DNA of 64,000 bases from positions 326,069,186 to 326,133,185 of the forward strand of contig NC_058520.1 of the NCBI RefSeq assembly GCF_904849725.1, written 5' to 3'. A model generated the notes under the pieces. It did no database searches. It saw only the letters and a list, made by a program, of their open reading frames with translations, and was not told the origin of the DNA. This DNA comes from Hordeum vulgare subsp. vulgare (Eukaryota; Streptophyta; Magnoliopsida; Poales; Poaceae). Shown here piece after piece: positions 1 through 11,788 of this stretch. The position numbers and the translations under genes were made by a program. Positions within the stretch are counted from its first letter, which is position 1; each line of letters opens with the position of its first letter.

Positions 1-1990
1 ACACTTCCTTAGGATGTGTTCATGTTCATGCTCATGTACACAATGTCTAATAACACAATCTACTCCTTTATAAAGATGTGGGTCGTCCAAAAATTAATGT
101 CGTAAATCATACAATATTTGTTTTCTTTTGTTGATAGGTGAAGCTAGGCTGAATATATTTAGCAACAATGTAATTAGCATAATCTGCAAACCAAGGAGTA
201 CTATGTGAAGTATTTATAATGACAATTTGCTCATGAGGAAAATTATCATCAATAGGCAGTGGGTCATCAAGAACATTTTCCACCCTAGACAAGTTATCTG
301 CTACATGGTTTTCATATACCTTCCTATCAATTATAAGCAGGTCAAATTCCTGAAGTAAAAGCAGCTACCTAATAAGTCTAGGTTTTGCGTCTTTCTTTTC
401 CATAAGGTATTTAATAGCAGCATGGTCAGTGTGAATAGTTACTTGGGAATCAATGATGTAAGGTCTAAACTTATCACATGCAAACACAACTGCTAAAAAT
501 TCTTTTTGAGTGGTAGCATAATTTCTTTGGGTACTACTATTTGGCCTAGAACAACACCAACAACGTAATCACTCGCATCCCACATGATTTCAAATGGTAA
601 GTTCCAATCGGGTGGTTGAACAATAGGTGCAGAAATTAAGGCCTTCTCAATTATTTGAATGGCTTATAGACAACCATCATAAAAAACAGTAGGAATGTAT
701 TTTTCAAGGAGATTAGTTAGTGGCCTAGAAATCTTTGAGAAATATTTTATGAAAAGCGTATAGAAACCGGCATGACCGAGGAAACTTCTTATTAGTTTCT
801 ATGAAAAGCGTATAGAAATCTTTGAGATATGTTTTGGGCATGGCATTTTCTATATTGCATCAACTTTGGCTTTATCTACCTCAATAACTTGTTCGGAAAT
901 TTTATGCCCAAGTACTATAGCCACTTTCACCATAAAGTGGCATTTCTCCTAATTCAAGACAACATTAGTTTCTTCACATCACTGCAAAACTCAATCAAGT
1001 TTGCTCAAGTCATCAAAAGAATTCATGTAAACCGAAAAACCATCCTTGGAAGCCTCAACAATCTTTTCAAAAAAGTCATAGAATATATCAGTCATGCATA
1101 TTTGAAAGGTAGGAGATGCATTGCATAGTAAAAAGGGCATACACCTATAAGAATAACTTCCGAAAGGGCAAGTAAAGGTACTTTTCTCTTGGTCCTCTTT
1201 TGACAGAGGTATATGAGAAAAACCAGAGTATCCATCAAGAAAGCAAAAGTGTGTGTGCTTGTATTATCTTTCTATCATTTGATGAATAAAAGGGAAGGGG
1301 TAATGATATTTTGTAATAGCTTTATTGAATTTCCTAAAATCAATTACCATTTTATAACCAGTTACTATTCTTTGTAGAATAAGCTCATTTTTATCATTAC
1401 TAACAACAGTTATACCTCCTTTCTTAGGAACACAATGAAGATGACTTACCCATCTACTATCAGCAATATAATGAATTATACGTGCCCCTAGAAGTTTTAG
1501 CATTTTAGTTCTTACCACTTCCTTCATCTTAGGATTGAGATGACATTTATGATCAACGACAGGTTTAGCATCCGGTTCCATATTAATCTTGTGCTGACAA
1601 AGAATGGGGGTTATGCCCTTAAGATCATCAAGAGTGTATCCAGTAGCAGCCTTATGCTTCTTTAGATTTTAATTAATCTCTTTTCTTAATGCCGTGAAAG
1701 GTTAGCATTGATGATAACAAGATATATCTTCTTTCCATAAAGTTAAGCATATTTCAAAGTATCAGGTAATGTCTTAAGCTCAAACACGGGATCTCCCTTG
1801 GGTGGAGGAGGATCCCCTAAAATGTCAACTGGTAGGTTGTGTTTAAGGATAGGTCTACGATCAAAGAACATATTATCTATTTCATTTCTTTATTCATATG
1901 CATATCATTTTCATGGTGTACCAAATATGGTTATAGCGGATCAGTACGAGGTACGATAATAGAAGCAAGACCAATTATCTCATCCTAGTT
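1..1990 (-). pseudogene. pol: Element A pol remnant: reverse transcriptase, RNase H and linker to integrase
   Basis: This would copy element RNA into DNA inside virus-like particles. Reading on the minus strand, the RT fingers ('VIDFRKFNKAI' near 1345-1310) come first, then a palm stretch 'CMPFLLCNASPTFQ' near 1140-1100. Where the family has a catalytic MDD box the sequence reads KDG (about 1045), so one metal-binding aspartate is gone. RNase H follows ('[12 protein letters not shown]' near 460-410). Next is the family linker 'TPWFADYANYIVAKYIQP' near 200-150, and the left edge stops just before the integrase zinc finger. The frame changes several times and has internal stops, so no functional polymerase can be made. 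The domain calls are firm; exact edges are approximate. Confidence 0.8.
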
Positions 1991-2640
1991 AGGCAATTCT
2001 TTTTCATGTGGTTGTCTACTAAACTTGGAGAAATTAAATTCATGAGACGTATCACCAACGCTTACCTTAACCATCTCAGTAGCACAATTAATCTTAGCAC
2101 TAATAGTATTCAAGAAAGGTCTACCAAATATAATAGGACAAAAGTTATCTTGTTCTGAACCAAGTACTAGGAAATCAGTGGAGTACTTGACTTTTCCTCA
2201 CAAGACTTCTACATCTCTAACAATCCCAAGTGGTGAAATAGTATCAAGGTTTGCAAGTTTAATAGTGACATCAATATCTTCAATCTCAAAGGGTGCTATA
2301 TCATGCAAAATTTCTTGATATAATATAAAATCTATCGCACTAACACTAGAACCAATATCACACAAGCCATTGTAGCAATGATCTCCAATTTTAACTGAAA
2401 CGACAGGCATACCTAAAACTAGTTTATTTTTATCGAGCTCATCTCGCTTGTTTCTAACAGGTTTCGCAATTCTAGCAGCTTCATCGTAGAGGTAAATAAC
2501 CCACCCATCAATATTATGAACTCGGAGATCCTTAACTATAGCAACATTAGGCTCAACATTTATTTGTTCACAAGGTTTCGATGTCCTAACATGACTTTTA
2601 TTAACCATAGTTGTACCCTTACCGTGTTCCGTAATCATAA
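1990..2640 (-). pseudogene. Element A aspartic protease (retropepsin) remnant
   Basis: The protease cleaves the Gag-Pol polyprotein. The active-site segment reads 'LCDIGSSVSAIDF' near 2370-2330, which matches the plant gypsy D-x-G-[SA]-S pattern. About 220 bases further along the minus strand is 'PIIFGRPFLNT' (near 2140-2110), the usual C-terminal glycine-rich flap partner of this family. An open stretch of 146 codons (2638-2198) covers the active site and ends at a stop before the GRPFLNT part, so the domain is broken. It sits between gag and RT as expected. Confidence 0.8.
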
Positions 2641-3620
2641 CGGGAGAAGGTGGTTTCTCACTGTAAGTAGTAGGAAGAATTGGATCAACAAGGCTAACAA
2701 ATATTTTTTCTTCTTAATATTAACTGGTTCCTCAGACAATTTTTCAATGGGAGGATGGTGTTTCAATCACTTCTCCCTTGGAAGATCAACATGGGTAGCA
2801 AAAGATTCACAGAAAGTAGCTACTATCTCACTGCCAAGATCATATTTATTGCTAAACTCATGGAAAGCATTGGTTGCCAAAAAATATTTAACACAATAAA
2901 ATTTAAGCTTTATACCTGACTTTTTACCTTCGTCGAATTCCCAATCTTCAAAGTTGTGTTTAATCCTTTCTAGAAGATCCCAATTGAATTCAATAGTCTC
3001 GTCCATATAGGAACCAGTAGCACAAGAATTTAGTAACTCTTGATCATCATGAGAAAGCTGAGCAAAACAATTGTGTAATCATTTATCTCAAGAGCTCACG
3101 GTTGGGGCAAGTGTGCATCATAGATTTAAGCCTCCCCCAAGAATGAGTGATACTTTCTCCATTACGAGTCCACCAATTATAAATAAAGTTCCGATCACGA
3201 TGAACTAGATGCATAGGATAAAATTCTGATGAAATTCCACCTTCAAGCGATTCTAGTCCCATGGTCCAATATCATCCAATAGCATATACCACATTAATTT
3301 TTCCCCTCAAAAGATAAAGTGAAAACTTTCTTCTTCACTTTGTCTCCAGGTAGACCTGAAAGCTTAAACAATCCACAAATCTCGTCAACATATATTAAAT
3401 GGTAATCAGGATGAGTTGAACCGTTATAAGGATTAGCCAACAATTTTCTACCATACCCGAAGGAATCCCATAAAAAATATTTTTAATAGGTTTGGTACGT
3501 CGAGGAATAGCTTCCTCAACTTCCGTTCGAGGTGAAGATGCCCCAAACAAGCCACTCAAAGGGTGACTATTCATAGTGACAAGCAACAATAAATTTTAGC
3601 ATGTATCGAAAATGTTTCCT
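2641..3620 (-). pseudogene. gag: Element A gag remnant
   Basis: Gag forms the particle that packages element RNA. The remnant is recognised from minus-strand pieces of the Athila-type capsid, including 'SWGRLKSMMHTCPNREL' near 3145-3095 and an 79-codon open stretch (3006-2767) containing 'DETIEFNWDLLERIKHNFE'. The N-terminal part near 3590-3395 is open for 64 codons only. Stops and frameshifts separate the pieces. There is no clear zinc knuckle. The start is not determinable because the leader and N-terminus are degraded. Confidence 0.65.
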
Positions 3621-3651
3621 TACCAATTTCCACTTACTAAAGGCGCTGTAC

Positions 3652-3669
3652 TCCCCGACAATAGTGCCA
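3652..3669 (-). other. Element A primer binding site (degenerate, tRNA-Asp type)
   Basis: The plus strand reads tccccgacaatagtgcca, a mutated form of the reverse complement of TGGCGCCGTTGCCGGGGA, which pairs with the 3' end of plant tRNA-Asp. It lies 11 bases from the LTR edge, as in the better preserved relatives in this window. Confidence 0.7.
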
Positions 3670-3680
3670 GAATAGAGTCT

Positions 3681-5198
3681 TGATGACCCACAAGTATAAG
3701 GGATCAATTATAGTCCTTTCAAAAAGTAAGAGTGTCTAACCCAACAAGGAGCAGAAGGAAATGAGAAGCGGTTTTTAGCAAGGTATTATGTGCAAGTGTT
3801 GTAAGTAACAGTGATAGATATTTTTGTATCAAGATAATTTGTAACAAGTGACAAGTAACAATAGTAGCAACAGTGCTGCAAGGTAGCCCAATCCTTTTTG
3901 TATCAAAGGACATGCCTAAAAGTACTCTTATATTAAGCAAGCGCTGTCGTGAACACATGGGAATTTCTGTCTAGTCATGTTCATCATGTTGAGTTGATTC
4001 ACGTTTGCTACTTTGCTACTTTGATATGTGGGTGGCCTGGTGTAAGGTGTTGTTCTTACTTGAACAAACAGACAACTTATGATTACCCTCTCTGACAAGC
4101 ATCTGCAAATATGAAAGAAGAATTAAGATAAATATAACCATAGCATTAAATGTGTGGATCCAAATCAGCCCCTCATGAAGAAACACATAAACTAGGGTTT
4201 AAGCTTCGGTCACTCACGCAACCCATCATATACTTGTTAATCAACAATGACTTCCCGTAGGTCCATAACATGGTGAAGTGTCATGTAGTCGACGTTCACA
4301 TGACACCACTAAGAGCAGTAACAACATACATATCATCATAATATCAAACGGATACCAACTTTACATGATTACTTGTAACAAGACTTCTCCCATGTCCTCA
4401 GGAAGAATAGTAAATACTCACACCCCATGAACATGCTCAAGATCATAGATATAATAATAGTTATTAAGGATCTGAACCTAATATCTTTCACCAAGTAATC
4501 CAACAAGAATCAACTACAAGATGTAATCAACAGACCTAGTAACTCACACGTACCAAACTGAGGTTTCGAGACAAATATTGAATACAAGAGATGAACTAAG
4601 GTTGGAGATGAGATGGTTTTATTGAAGATGTTGATGAAGATTGTCCCTCCTACAAAGGAGGAAGTGCTCGTGATGACGATGGCTTCGATTTACCCCTCCC
4701 AAAGGGGAATCCCCCGAGCAGAATCTCTTTTCCGGAGAGCAAAAGGGCTTTTGCCCAGGTTTCTGCCTCGAGATGGTGACACTTTGTCCCAAAAGGTTTC
4801 TTATGAGTTTTCTACGGTAAAACAACCATCTAGGAGAACAGGGGCGTTAGTAGGCCTGTAGGGGGGCCATAAGCCATTAGTGCACGCCTAGGGGGGTGGG
4901 CGTGCCCTGTTTTCTTGTGGCTAGCAGGTGGCCCCCCTTTGGTATATTTTTGGCCGAATTATTTTTAAATATTCTATAAAAAATCTCCATGAAGTTTTAG
5001 GTCACTTGGAGTCTGGTGAGTTTTGTGCCTTTTTGTTGGTTTCCCGGACTAGAATTCTAGTTTTCGGATATTTCCCTCTTTGTGATGCACCTTGCATATT
5101 CATAGAAAAAGGACATAAGAATTGTATGATAATAGGGAATAATGGACAAGAATAACACAAAAATCAATAAGGTATCATGATTCAAAATGGACGTATCA
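3681..5198 (-). repeat. Element A 5' LTR
   Basis: On the plus strand the LTR begins TGATGACCCACAAG and ends ggacgtatca, giving the TG...CA ends of an LTR on either strand and a length of about 1.5 kb. The edge beside the primer binding site fixes the inner end. The other LTR is outside the window, so the outer edge rests on the terminal motif and on the abrupt change to element B gag. Open stretches inside (for example 4613-4861) are chance ORFs. Confidence 0.8.
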
Positions 5199-5299
5199 AT
5201 ACGCAAGACGATATGTCTTTCACGTCATCAGACCCACGACAACACCAAGATCAACGAAAAATCTTGAAGGACCAACGAAAGGAGAATGCCCGCACCACC

Positions 5300-6615
5300 A
5301 TCAAGCAGCGGCGGGATACACGCCGTCATAAAATGATCATGCGGACCAGACATTGACAAGCCTGTGCTAGGGGTGCCCAACAACTTGCTTTACAAGATGC
5401 GTTGCCCGACATTTACCCGTGAGCTACGACAAGTCTGGCGGCGCTCCACCAAGATGTTCAAGCATGACTTGTTGGACAAGTATGATGGTAGTATCAGCCC
5501 GTCAGAGTTCCTCGGTATCTACACCATCATGGTGCACCTGCCAGGGGTGCGACGAGAAAGTGTTCGCCAATTACTTCCATTGGCGCCCAAACTCAACACG
5601 AGGAGTTGGTTGATGAACTTGCATGAGGGATCCATCTCCTCTTGGGCAGATCTATGCAATTAGTTCGTTGGCGCTTACCATGGGAGCCACAAGTTCCTAG
5701 GGCAGTACAGTGACCTGCATGCGCTTCCTTAGAGGGATGGTGAATCTCTCTGCAAGTATATCCAACATTTCAGCCATCCGCAACACAACATCCCCGACAT
5801 CGATCTGGGCGCAGTGATTGACGCGTTCCATATGAACATGCACAATAGTTGGATTCTTGAGGAGATGAGCATCAATAAGGTGCGTGATATCGCTAAGCCC
5901 TATGCTCTGGCTAATAAATCTGCACGTGCTGAAGAGGGGAGAAGGCTTCTTAGAGAAGATGCTAGCGTGGAGGTTGACTTTGATGATGCAGATGCATCCA
6001 CTTACTGAAACAAAGGCCAAAAGTGCAACCGTAAGCGCAAAGGCAAAGCAGTTATGGTTGTTGAAGGCTCCGACAACAACAACACCGACAATAAAGCAAA
6101 GAAAGAGAACTCTAGCAAGGAGGTTGCCGCTTGCTCAAGCGACGATGAATCCATGGTAGGCGAGAAGAACGACATGCCTTACTACAACATCCAATGCTCC
6201 AAGGGCCATGACATCAATGAGTGTCGCCAAGTCATGTAGCTTGCTGAGAAATAGACGCAATAATACACCAAGCGTGATAAGGAGAAGGGCCAAGATGGTG
6301 TTGATGGTTCCGGCAAGAAGAACCATGACGGCAATGGTGGTCGATGTGAAAAGGCCAAGCAGTAGAAGGAGAAGCCGGCTAGAGTCCGAGACAAGAAATT
6401 TGACGATAAAGGCGATGATGACAAGGATGAAGTAGGATCTAATTGATACGACTTCCGAAAGGAAATACATGCCATGTCCATTGAAGGAGGCACATCTTTG
6501 CACTCCTCCCACCGACAGGTCAAGCAATGGGCCCGTGAGATCAATGCGGAGGAGCCGGCAGGAGAAGCACACAAACCGCTCAAGTGGGCCAACACGCCCA
6601 TCATCTTCGATGGTG
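5300..6615 (+). pseudogene. gag: Element B gag with degenerate zinc knuckle
   Basis: This is a capsid and nucleocapsid protein of the Tat type. The capsid part runs from about 5400 ('LLDKYDGSISPSEFLGIY', 'SWLMNLHEGSISSW') to about 6000 ('NIPDIDLGAVIDAF', 'KVRDIAKPYALA'). A basic, Lys/Arg-rich stretch and a nucleocapsid motif follow at about 6177-6235 ('CSKGHDINECRQV'). Compared with the family's C-x2-H-x4-H-x4-C knuckle, the first Cys is Tyr and the first His is Gln, so zinc binding is doubtful. At least five stops are TAG where glutamine is expected (5661, 5730, 6237 and others). The sequence leads into protease ('PIIFDGED') and is cut there by E1 at 6620. Confidence 0.75.
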
Positions 6616-6620
6616 AAGAC
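6616..6620. repeat. Left target-site copy of E1 (AAGAC)
   Basis: The bases aagac flank the TG start of E1; the partner gagac is at 11982-11986 (4 of 5 match). The interrupted B reading frame confirms the junction. Confidence 0.75.
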
Positions 6621-8265
6621 TGCTACTTCAACAAAAGACCTTCCAACGGCGCCAAAAATGTGCTGACGGGGGACTGTTTGTCTCGATACTCCTCAGCAAC
6701 GGCATCAGGAATCCTTCTGCTACGGCTACGCCTTAAGGGACTTCCTAGGCAAATATGCAAAGGATTTCCCCCGTGGCCTTGGAGCCTTGCGTTGGTGTTC
6801 CCTCGAAGCGGAAAGGGTGATGTAGCGCAGCGGTGGTAAGTATTTCCCTCAGTTTGAGAACCAAGGTATCGATCGAGTGAAGGAGTATCTCAAGTGCCTG
6901 CACAAATACAAAAAGCTTGCTCCCAACGCTATGAAGGGGTTGTCAATCCCTTATAGATTGTTCGCCAAGTGAGAACTGAAAGCAACAAAGTAACAAAGCA
7001 AAGTAAAAACAAAAGTGGAAACGATAGGTGTGAATAGACCCGGGGGCCGTAGCGTTTACTAGTGGCTTCTCTCATGAAAGCAAGTAGGCGGTGGGTGAAC
7101 AAATTACTGTCAAGCAATTGACAAAACCGCGCAAAGTCGTGACGTCATCTATGGCAATGATTATATCTATAGGCATCATGTCCAAAACAAGTACACCGAT
7201 ACTTTCTGCATCTGCTACTATTACTCCACACGTCGACCGCTATCCAGCATGCATCTAGTGTATTAAGTCCAAAAGAACAGAGTAACGCCTTAAGCAATAT
7301 GACATGATGTACATGGACAATCTCATATCTACGACAAAGCCCACCTTGTTACCCTTGATGGCAACTACATGATGTGTGCCTTGCTGCCCCTACTGTCACT
7401 GGGAAAGGTCACCACACGGTAAGAACCTAAAACCAAGCACTTCTCCCATTGCAAGAATCATAGATCTAGTTGGCCAAACAAAACCCAAGACTCTGAGAGA
7501 CTTACAAGGATATCAAATCATGCACATAAGAAATCAGCAAAGACTCAGATGTATATCATAGATAATCTGATCAAAAATCCACAATTCATCGGATCTCGAC
7601 AAACACACCGCCAAGGAGGATTACATCAGATAGATCTCCATGAAGATCATGGAGAACTTTGTATTGAAGATCCAAGAGATAGAAGAAGCCATCTAGCTAC
7701 TAACTACGGACCTGTAGGTCTGAAGTGAACTACTCACGAGTCATTGGAGGGGCGATGATGTTGATGTAGAAGCCCTCCAACTCCAAAGTCCCCTCCGGCA
7801 GGGCACCGGGAAGGGTCTCCAGATGAGATCTCGCGGAAACAGAAGCTTGCGGCGGCGGAAAATTGTTTTCATGGATTCCCTGATTTTTTCTGTATTTTAG
7901 GGAATATATAGGCGAAGGAGCTAGGTCAGGGGGGCGCCAGGGAGAACACAAGCCTGCTAGCCGCTGCCCCCTTGGTGGTGGCTACAGGGCTTGTGGGCTC
8001 CCTGTAGCTCTCCTGGCTTGGCCCACAAGCCCCCTGATCTTCTTCCGTTCGGGAAAAATTTATTTCGGGGATTTTATTCCGTTTGGACTCCGTTCCAAAA
8101 TCAGATCTAAAAAGAGCCAAAAACACAGAAAAACAGGAACTGGCACTTGGCACTGAATTAATAAGTTAGTCCCCAAAAAGATATAAAAGGTACATAAAAC
8201 ATCCAAAGATGACAAGATAACATCATGAAACCATCAAAAATTATAGATACGTTTGAGATGTATCA
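6621..8265 (-). repeat. E1 3' LTR (complete)
   Basis: On the plus strand it starts TGCTACTTCAACAAAAG and ends gagatgtatca (1645 bp). The first 120 bases contain two primer-binding-site-like pieces (caacggcgcc near 6644, cagcaacggcatcagg near 6698) that belong to the LTR, because the same order is found in the opposite LTR at 11789. On the minus strand, a likely TATA box (ctatatattccc) lies at 7901-7914, followed by the transcribed part. Confidence 0.85.
7901..7914 (-). promoter_or_regulatory. TATA-like promoter element in E1 3' LTR
   Basis: The minus strand reads cgcctatatattcc. The same position in the sister LTRs reads cctataaattccc (about 18161-18176, 22635-22649, 33271-33286 and 34305-34319 on the minus strand; 49204-49217 on the plus strand as cctatatattccc). 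Conservation across six LTR copies supports a promoter role. Confidence 0.55.
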
Positions 8266-8281
8266 AGCATCCCCAAGCTTA
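8266..8281 (-). other. E1 polypurine tract
   Basis: The minus strand reads AAGCTTGGGGATGCT directly against the LTR, the expected place of the plus-strand primer. Z has the identical tract at 27094-27108. Confidence 0.7.
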
Positions 8282-10892
8282 ACTCCTGCTCGTCCTCGAG
8301 TAGGGAAGTGATAAAGAATGAATTTTTGATGCTTTCATGCTACCTAGCATAGATGTCCTTTGTAACTCCTCTTATGTGACGTGAATGTTCAGATCCATTA
8401 GATTCAAAACAATAGTTTGCTATTGACGTGGAAACAATAATAATTCAAGCAAACTAACAAGGTAATCGTGAACTTTCAAAATAACAAGGCCAAAAGAAAG
8501 TCTGGCTATGATCTATCATCATTGCACAACGAATTTAAATCACGCACAACCCCGGTATTGGCCAAGTAATTGTTTCACACCTTTACTTTCTCAAACCTTT
8601 TCAACTCTCACGCAATACATGAGCGTGAGCCATGGTTTTAGCACTATAAGTGGTGTGGAGTGTGGTGGAGGTTGCAAGACAAAATAAGGAGAAGATGATC
8701 ACATTAACTAGGCATATCAATGAGCTGTGGAGATGCTCATCAATAGATATCAATGTGAATGAGTAGGGATTGCCATACAAATGATGCACTAGAGCTAAGA
8801 GTATGTGAAAGCTCTTAAAGAAAACTAGTGGGTGTGCATCCAACTTGCTTGCTCATGAAGACCTAAGGCAATTTTGAGGAAGCCTATCATTGGAATATAC
8901 AAGCCAAGTTATATAATGAAAATTTCCCACTAGCTATATGGTGGTGACAAAACGAGAGACTCTCAATCATGAAGATCATGGTGCTTAATATGCACAAGTG
9001 TGGAAAAGTGATAGCATTGTCCCTTCTCTCTTTTTCTCTCATTTTTTTGGATGGGCTCTTTGGCCTCTTTTTTTTTGGTGGGCATATTTGGCCTCTTTTA
9101 TATTCTCACATGGGACAATGCTCCATCAATGATGATCATCACATTTACAACTCAAAACTTAGAGCAACGATGACTCTATATGGAATGCCTGCGATAGTGT
9201 ACCGTGACAATGATCTAGCATGGCATATACATTAATGGAAACATCATGCTAGCTATATTACGATCATTCAATGGCAATGTAGAAGTGGTGGCACATGTCA
9301 TGGTGGTAGTTGCATGGCAATATATCTCGGAATGACTTTGAAAAGGCCATAGTAGGTAGGTATGGTGGCTGTTTTGAGGGAGGCTAATGGTGGGTTTTGT
9401 GCACCGGTGAAAGTTGCACGACACTAAGAAGATAGTGATGGTGGAAGGTGAAAGTGCATCTAAACCATGGACTCAACATTAGTCATGCAGAACTCATATA
9501 CTTGTTGCAAACGTTTTATTAGTAATCGAAACAAAGCATTCAACGCACACTCCTAGGGGAAGGGTTGGTAGGTATAAACCATCGCGCGATCCCGACCGCC
9601 ACACAAAGGATGACAATCAATGGACTAATCATGCTCAGACTTCATCACATAGCGGTTCACCATACGTGCATGCTACGGGAATCACTAACTTCAACACAAG
9701 TATTTCTAGATCCACAACACCTTACTAGCATAACTTCAATATTGCCAAACCACAACTCAAAACTAATTGAGATGAATCAAACTTCTCTAACGATTCAATG
9801 CACATGAAGGTGGAAGTTTTCGTATCCCTTTGGATAACTAGCACTTTTGAGACTACTTTCAAAGTATACATCAACTACCAAGCCACGCACCGCTATGCTC
9901 TAAAAGATATAAGTGAAGCACACAGAGCAAAAGTATCTAGCTCAAAAGATATAAGTGAAGCACATGTGAGCTGAATTGTCTACCAAAGGATATAAGTGAA
10001 GCTCGACAAAATCACGGTGAGTGCATCTCTCTCTCTAGGTGTGCCGCAAGGATGATTGTGACACAGCAAAAATAAAAGACTCCTACGATACAAGACGCTC
10101 CAAGCAAAAACACATAACATGTTGTGAATAAAAATATAGCCCCAAGTAAAGTTATCGATGGATTGAAGACGAGAGAGGGGATGATTTCCCGGGGCATCCC
10201 CAAGCTTAGTTTTTTACGGCATCCTTGAATCTCTTGGGGTGCCTTGGGCATCCCCAAGCTTGAGCTCTTGCCACTCTTTATCTCTTTGTCCATAAGAACT
10301 TCACCCAAAACTTGAAAACTTCACAACACGAAACTTAAACAGAAACTCGTGATAACATTAGTATAAGAAAGCAAACCACCACTTCCTTAGGTACTGTAGC
10401 AAACTTAAATTCTACTTATGTTGATGTTGGGTTACTGTATCTTCAATCTTCCATGGCTAATACCCCCGATGCTATCCATAGTTTCATCACAATAAGCAAC
10501 CAACACACCAAAAACATAATTTGTTAACAGCGGACCAGTCTGTAGCAATCTGTATGCTTCATATACTTCTGGTACTTCAAAAATTCTGAACAATTTGTGT
10601 AGAAATCAGCAGAAAAAAGAATCAACTCAAAAGTTTTACAGAAAAAAATGAATATTATTTTCGTGAGTAGAAAGTTTCTGTCTTTTCCAGCATGACCAAA
10701 CGATCATCCCCAAGACTAATCATAACGGTTTTGCTTGGCACAAACGCAAAAAAGAAACACAAAAAACACAATCATAACAGAATTATTAAAGTGTGGAAAA
10801 CACAAAACAGAAAGAAAAAGGATAGATTCGTTGGGTTGCCTCCCAACAAGCGCTTTTGTTTAACGCCCTTAGCTAGGAAAAAGGTGATGGAA
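8282..10892 (-). other. E1 non-coding 3' internal region
   Basis: About 2.6 kb lies between the gag-like ORF and the polypurine tract. It has only short chance ORFs, yet it aligns by eye with X (18407-19900), Z (27109-29778) and W (57860-59989) on the same element strand. It contains two more copies of the catccccaagctt block (10195-10207 and 10249-10261), phrases such as 'agatataagtgaagc' repeated several times (about 9905-10005), and the block 'gttgcctcccaacaagcgc' near 10834 that also occurs in X and Z. I see no protein in it. Confidence 0.7.
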
Positions 10893-11576
10893 TCACGTAT
10901 AGTCATCTTTGGTGCTCAAACCATAAGTAGTGTGATCATTTATCATCTTAAGATATTCATCTTTATTGGATGACTCACCACTAGCTTTAGGAACAAAAAC
11001 AGACTTGACGGTCTTTTTTAGAGTGAGATTTGGAGTATTTTGCACAGCGGCAAAGGAGGAACCCAAGTTGGTTATGACACCTTCTAGTTTGCCAATTCTA
11101 GAAGAATCATTAACTATAAGTTCCTTCTCCCTTAAATTTTTCAAAAAATTTCCCACTCTGGATCCGTACTGAGTAATTTGATTGTGGATCATTATATCCA
11201 AACCCTCAATAAGTTCAACTGTGGCAATTTTGTTTTCAATAGCGTCAAGCCTTTGCATCACGTGTTCCAGGGTTAAGGTTGTTCCATTAACCATGAGCGG
11301 GGGTGGGCCTACCAAATTCATGATAGCTCCATAGGAGTCAACAGTATGGCTCCCCAAAAAATTCCCGCCTACAATGGTATCAAGGATATACCTATTCCAA
11401 GGAGAAATTCGAACATAAAAACTTCGAAGAAGAATGGTAGCGGATTGCTTACGAGTAGATCTTCTTTGAGCATTGCAAATCCTGTACCAAGCGTCCTTTA
11501 AATTTTCTTCCTCATTCTGCCTGAAATTGAGAACTTCATTCTCAGGGGTATCGTTTGGAGTGGTAGGTCTAGCCAT
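10893..11576 (-). CDS. E1 gag-like protein (227 aa)
   Basis: An intact ORF starts at ATG 11576 just after the leader, the expected position of gag. The N-terminal 80 residues resemble the retrotransposon capsid segment ('NEEENLKDAWYRI', 'SPWNRYILDTIVGG'), shortened compared with a full capsid. Residues about 95-165 are charged and heptad-like ('HVMQRLDAIENKI', 'VGNFLKNLREKEL'), probably a coiled coil. The C-terminus ends 'TYGLSTKDDYT', almost the same as the end of Z's protease reading frame ('TYGLSTKDDDT'), although E1 has no protease active site. This suggests an internal deletion or recombination that joined a gag start to a protease tail. Function is inferred only: particle binding or packaging. 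Confidence 0.65.
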   Translation of the reverse strand: MARPTTPNDTPENEVLNFRQNEEENLKDAWYRICNAQRRSTRKQSATILLRSFYVRISPWNRYILDTIVGGNFLGSHTVDSYGAIMNLVGPPPLMVNGTTLTLEHVMQRLDAIENKIATVELIEGLDIMIHNQITQYGSRVGNFLKNLREKELIVNDSSRIGKLEGVITNLGSSFAAVQNTPNLTLKKTVKSVFVPKASGESSNKDEYLKMINDHTTYGLSTKDDYT

Positions 11577-11760
11577 TGATGGACTATCTCACACACAAAC
11601 GAGCAGGAAGAGAGAGTGAAACGGGCAAAAGAAAACGGCAAAGGAGAAAGGCAAATGGAAACGGCAAATGTGAAGTGGGGGAGAGGAAAACGAGAGGCAA
11701 CTGGCAAAAAAGTGAATGCAAGAGATGAGTTTGTGAGACCTACTTGGATAGATCTCTCCT

Positions 11761-11778
11761 TCCCCGGCAACGGCGCCA
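11761..11778 (-). other. E1 primer binding site (tRNA-Asp)
   Basis: The plus strand reads tccccggcaacggcgcca. Its complement TGGCGCCGTTGCCGGGGA pairs over all 18 bases with the plant tRNA-Asp 3' end. It is 10 bases from the LTR, and two further PBS-like copies lie inside the adjacent LTR. Confidence 0.85.
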
Positions 11779-11788
11779 GAAATACTTC

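Larger units (their letters stand above)
1..5198 (-). mobile_element. Element A: Athila-like Ty3/gypsy retrotransposon, 5' part (cut by window edge)
   Basis: Reading right to left there is an LTR, a degenerate tRNA-Asp-type primer binding site, gag, aspartic protease, reverse transcriptase and RNase H. The element then leaves the window just before the integrase. This is the Ty3/gypsy gene order, and the long LTR and protein motifs resemble the Athila group of grasses. Its right end 'ggacgtatca' is followed by atacg, a possible target-site copy whose partner lies outside the window. The flanking sequence is gag of element B, so A probably inserted into B's 5' region. All reading frames carry stops and frameshifts. 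Confidence 0.85.

Noticed and set aside
9900..10010. CRISPR-like spaced repeats ('agatataagtgaagc')
   Set aside because: Only a few copies at irregular spacing, shared with X and Z as part of the element interior; eukaryotic context, no cas genes.
11761..11778. Possible tRNA-Asp gene fragment
   Set aside because: Only the 3' terminal 18 bases match and they abut an LTR, so this is a primer binding site; no cloverleaf can be formed.
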